Shown here piece by piece: positions 5,483-5,538 of a stretch of 5,538 bases of DNA (its first letter is position 1; each line of letters begins with the position of its first letter). The position numbers and the translations under genes were made by a program. The stretch lies in the NCBI GenBank assembly GCA_902797895.1, contig CADBUS010000196.1:1-5538 (forward strand), read 5' to 3'. Below the pieces are notes generated by a model, which was not told where the DNA came from, searched no databases, and was given only the letters and a program-made list of their open reading frames with translations. The stretch comes from an uncultured Bacteroidia bacterium. GTDB lineage: Bacteria > Bacteroidota > Bacteroidia > Bacteroidales > UBA932.

Positions 5483-5538
5483 TAATCCCCTTGAGGGGTG
5501 CAGGGGTGTTAAAGAGTTGCTTGCTCGGCATAAACCGA

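Larger units (their letters stand above)
5303..5515. repeat. Multi-hairpin, GC-richer intergenic element with nested inverted ends (probable dispersed Bacteroidota repeat)
   Basis: The block begins just after the preceding stop codon. Its outer inverted repeat pairs TCTTTAACACTC (5330-5341) with 5504-5515: ten perfect pairs, one T-G pair and one further C-G. This continues as CCCCTC (5342-5347) against GAGGGG (5493-5498). Inside are GTGCT/AGCAC (5357-5361 with 5411-5415), GAAGTT/AACTTC (5371-5376 with 5399-5404), GCCGC-TTTA-GCGGC (5452-5465) and a 7-pair stem CGGCCAC/GTGGCCG with loop GCA (5466-5482). The opening unit, TCACTC-TGAACG-GAGTGA (5308-5325), resembles the 'TCATTCTGAACGAAGTGAAGAATCT' type of word that I recall as widely dispersed between genes in Bacteroidota. 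No target-site duplication and no transposase are visible. It may be a non-autonomous mobile repeat or a structured transcript end. No other copy lies in this window, so 'dispersed' is from recollection. Confidence 0.6.

Noticed and set aside
5320..5525. Target-site duplication around the palindromic block
   Set aside because: The bases outside the inverted ends (GAGTGAAAAA on the left, GTTGCTTGCT on the right) do not match, so insertion by a duplicating transposase is not shown.
5253..5531. A 92-codon open frame on the minus strand across the 3' intergenic region
   Set aside because: It overlaps the end of the plus-strand gene, runs through every hairpin of the repeat block, and includes a segment (KIFHSVQSD) that is simply the translation of the TGAACGGAGTGA hairpin. 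It has no domain-like composition and no promoter. It looks like a chance frame through a repeat, of a kind often over-annotated.

Overview
The window looks like chromosomal DNA of a Bacteroidota bacterium, probably order Bacteroidales. Three things point that way. There are no Shine-Dalgarno sequences at the starts; they are only A-rich. The single clear intergenic promoter region carries TAnnTTTG-type -7 boxes. The protein families are also typical: a secreted golvesin-domain protein of the kind often labelled 'xanthan lyase', and a metal-chelate ABC-transporter binding lipoprotein. The order-level placement is inference; no rRNA or tRNA is present to confirm it.

Layout. A divergent promoter region (2085-2175) separates two transcription units. 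To the left, on the minus strand, a probable operon reads marC-family membrane protein (2084-1494), then a fucose-isomerase-like protein (1446-193), then the first 63 codons of a periplasmic binding lipoprotein that leaves the window at base 1 (191-1). The last two genes are separated by one base, so they are almost certainly cotranscribed. To the right, on the plus strand, one gene (2176-5286) encodes a 1036-residue exported protein. The last 250 bases (5287-5538) hold no credible gene. They contain a GC-richer, strongly palindromic block with long inverted ends that looks like a dispersed intergenic repeat.

How the genes may work together. The left operon pairs two membrane-associated functions (a MarC-type integral membrane protein and an ABC-type ligand-binding lipoprotein) with a cytoplasmic sugar-isomerase-fold protein whose substrate cannot be read from sequence. 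The large right-hand protein keeps what looks like a complete zinc-amidase residue set (H199, E222, H497, E586). These are split by an inserted golvesin-type beta domain and followed by a fibronectin-III-like domain and a C-terminal Rossmann-like domain. It is therefore better described as a candidate cell-envelope amidase than as a xanthan lyase. The two most rewarding items are that interrupted amidase and the nested-hairpin element after it. I see no defence system, CRISPR array, transposase or other clearly new multi-gene system.
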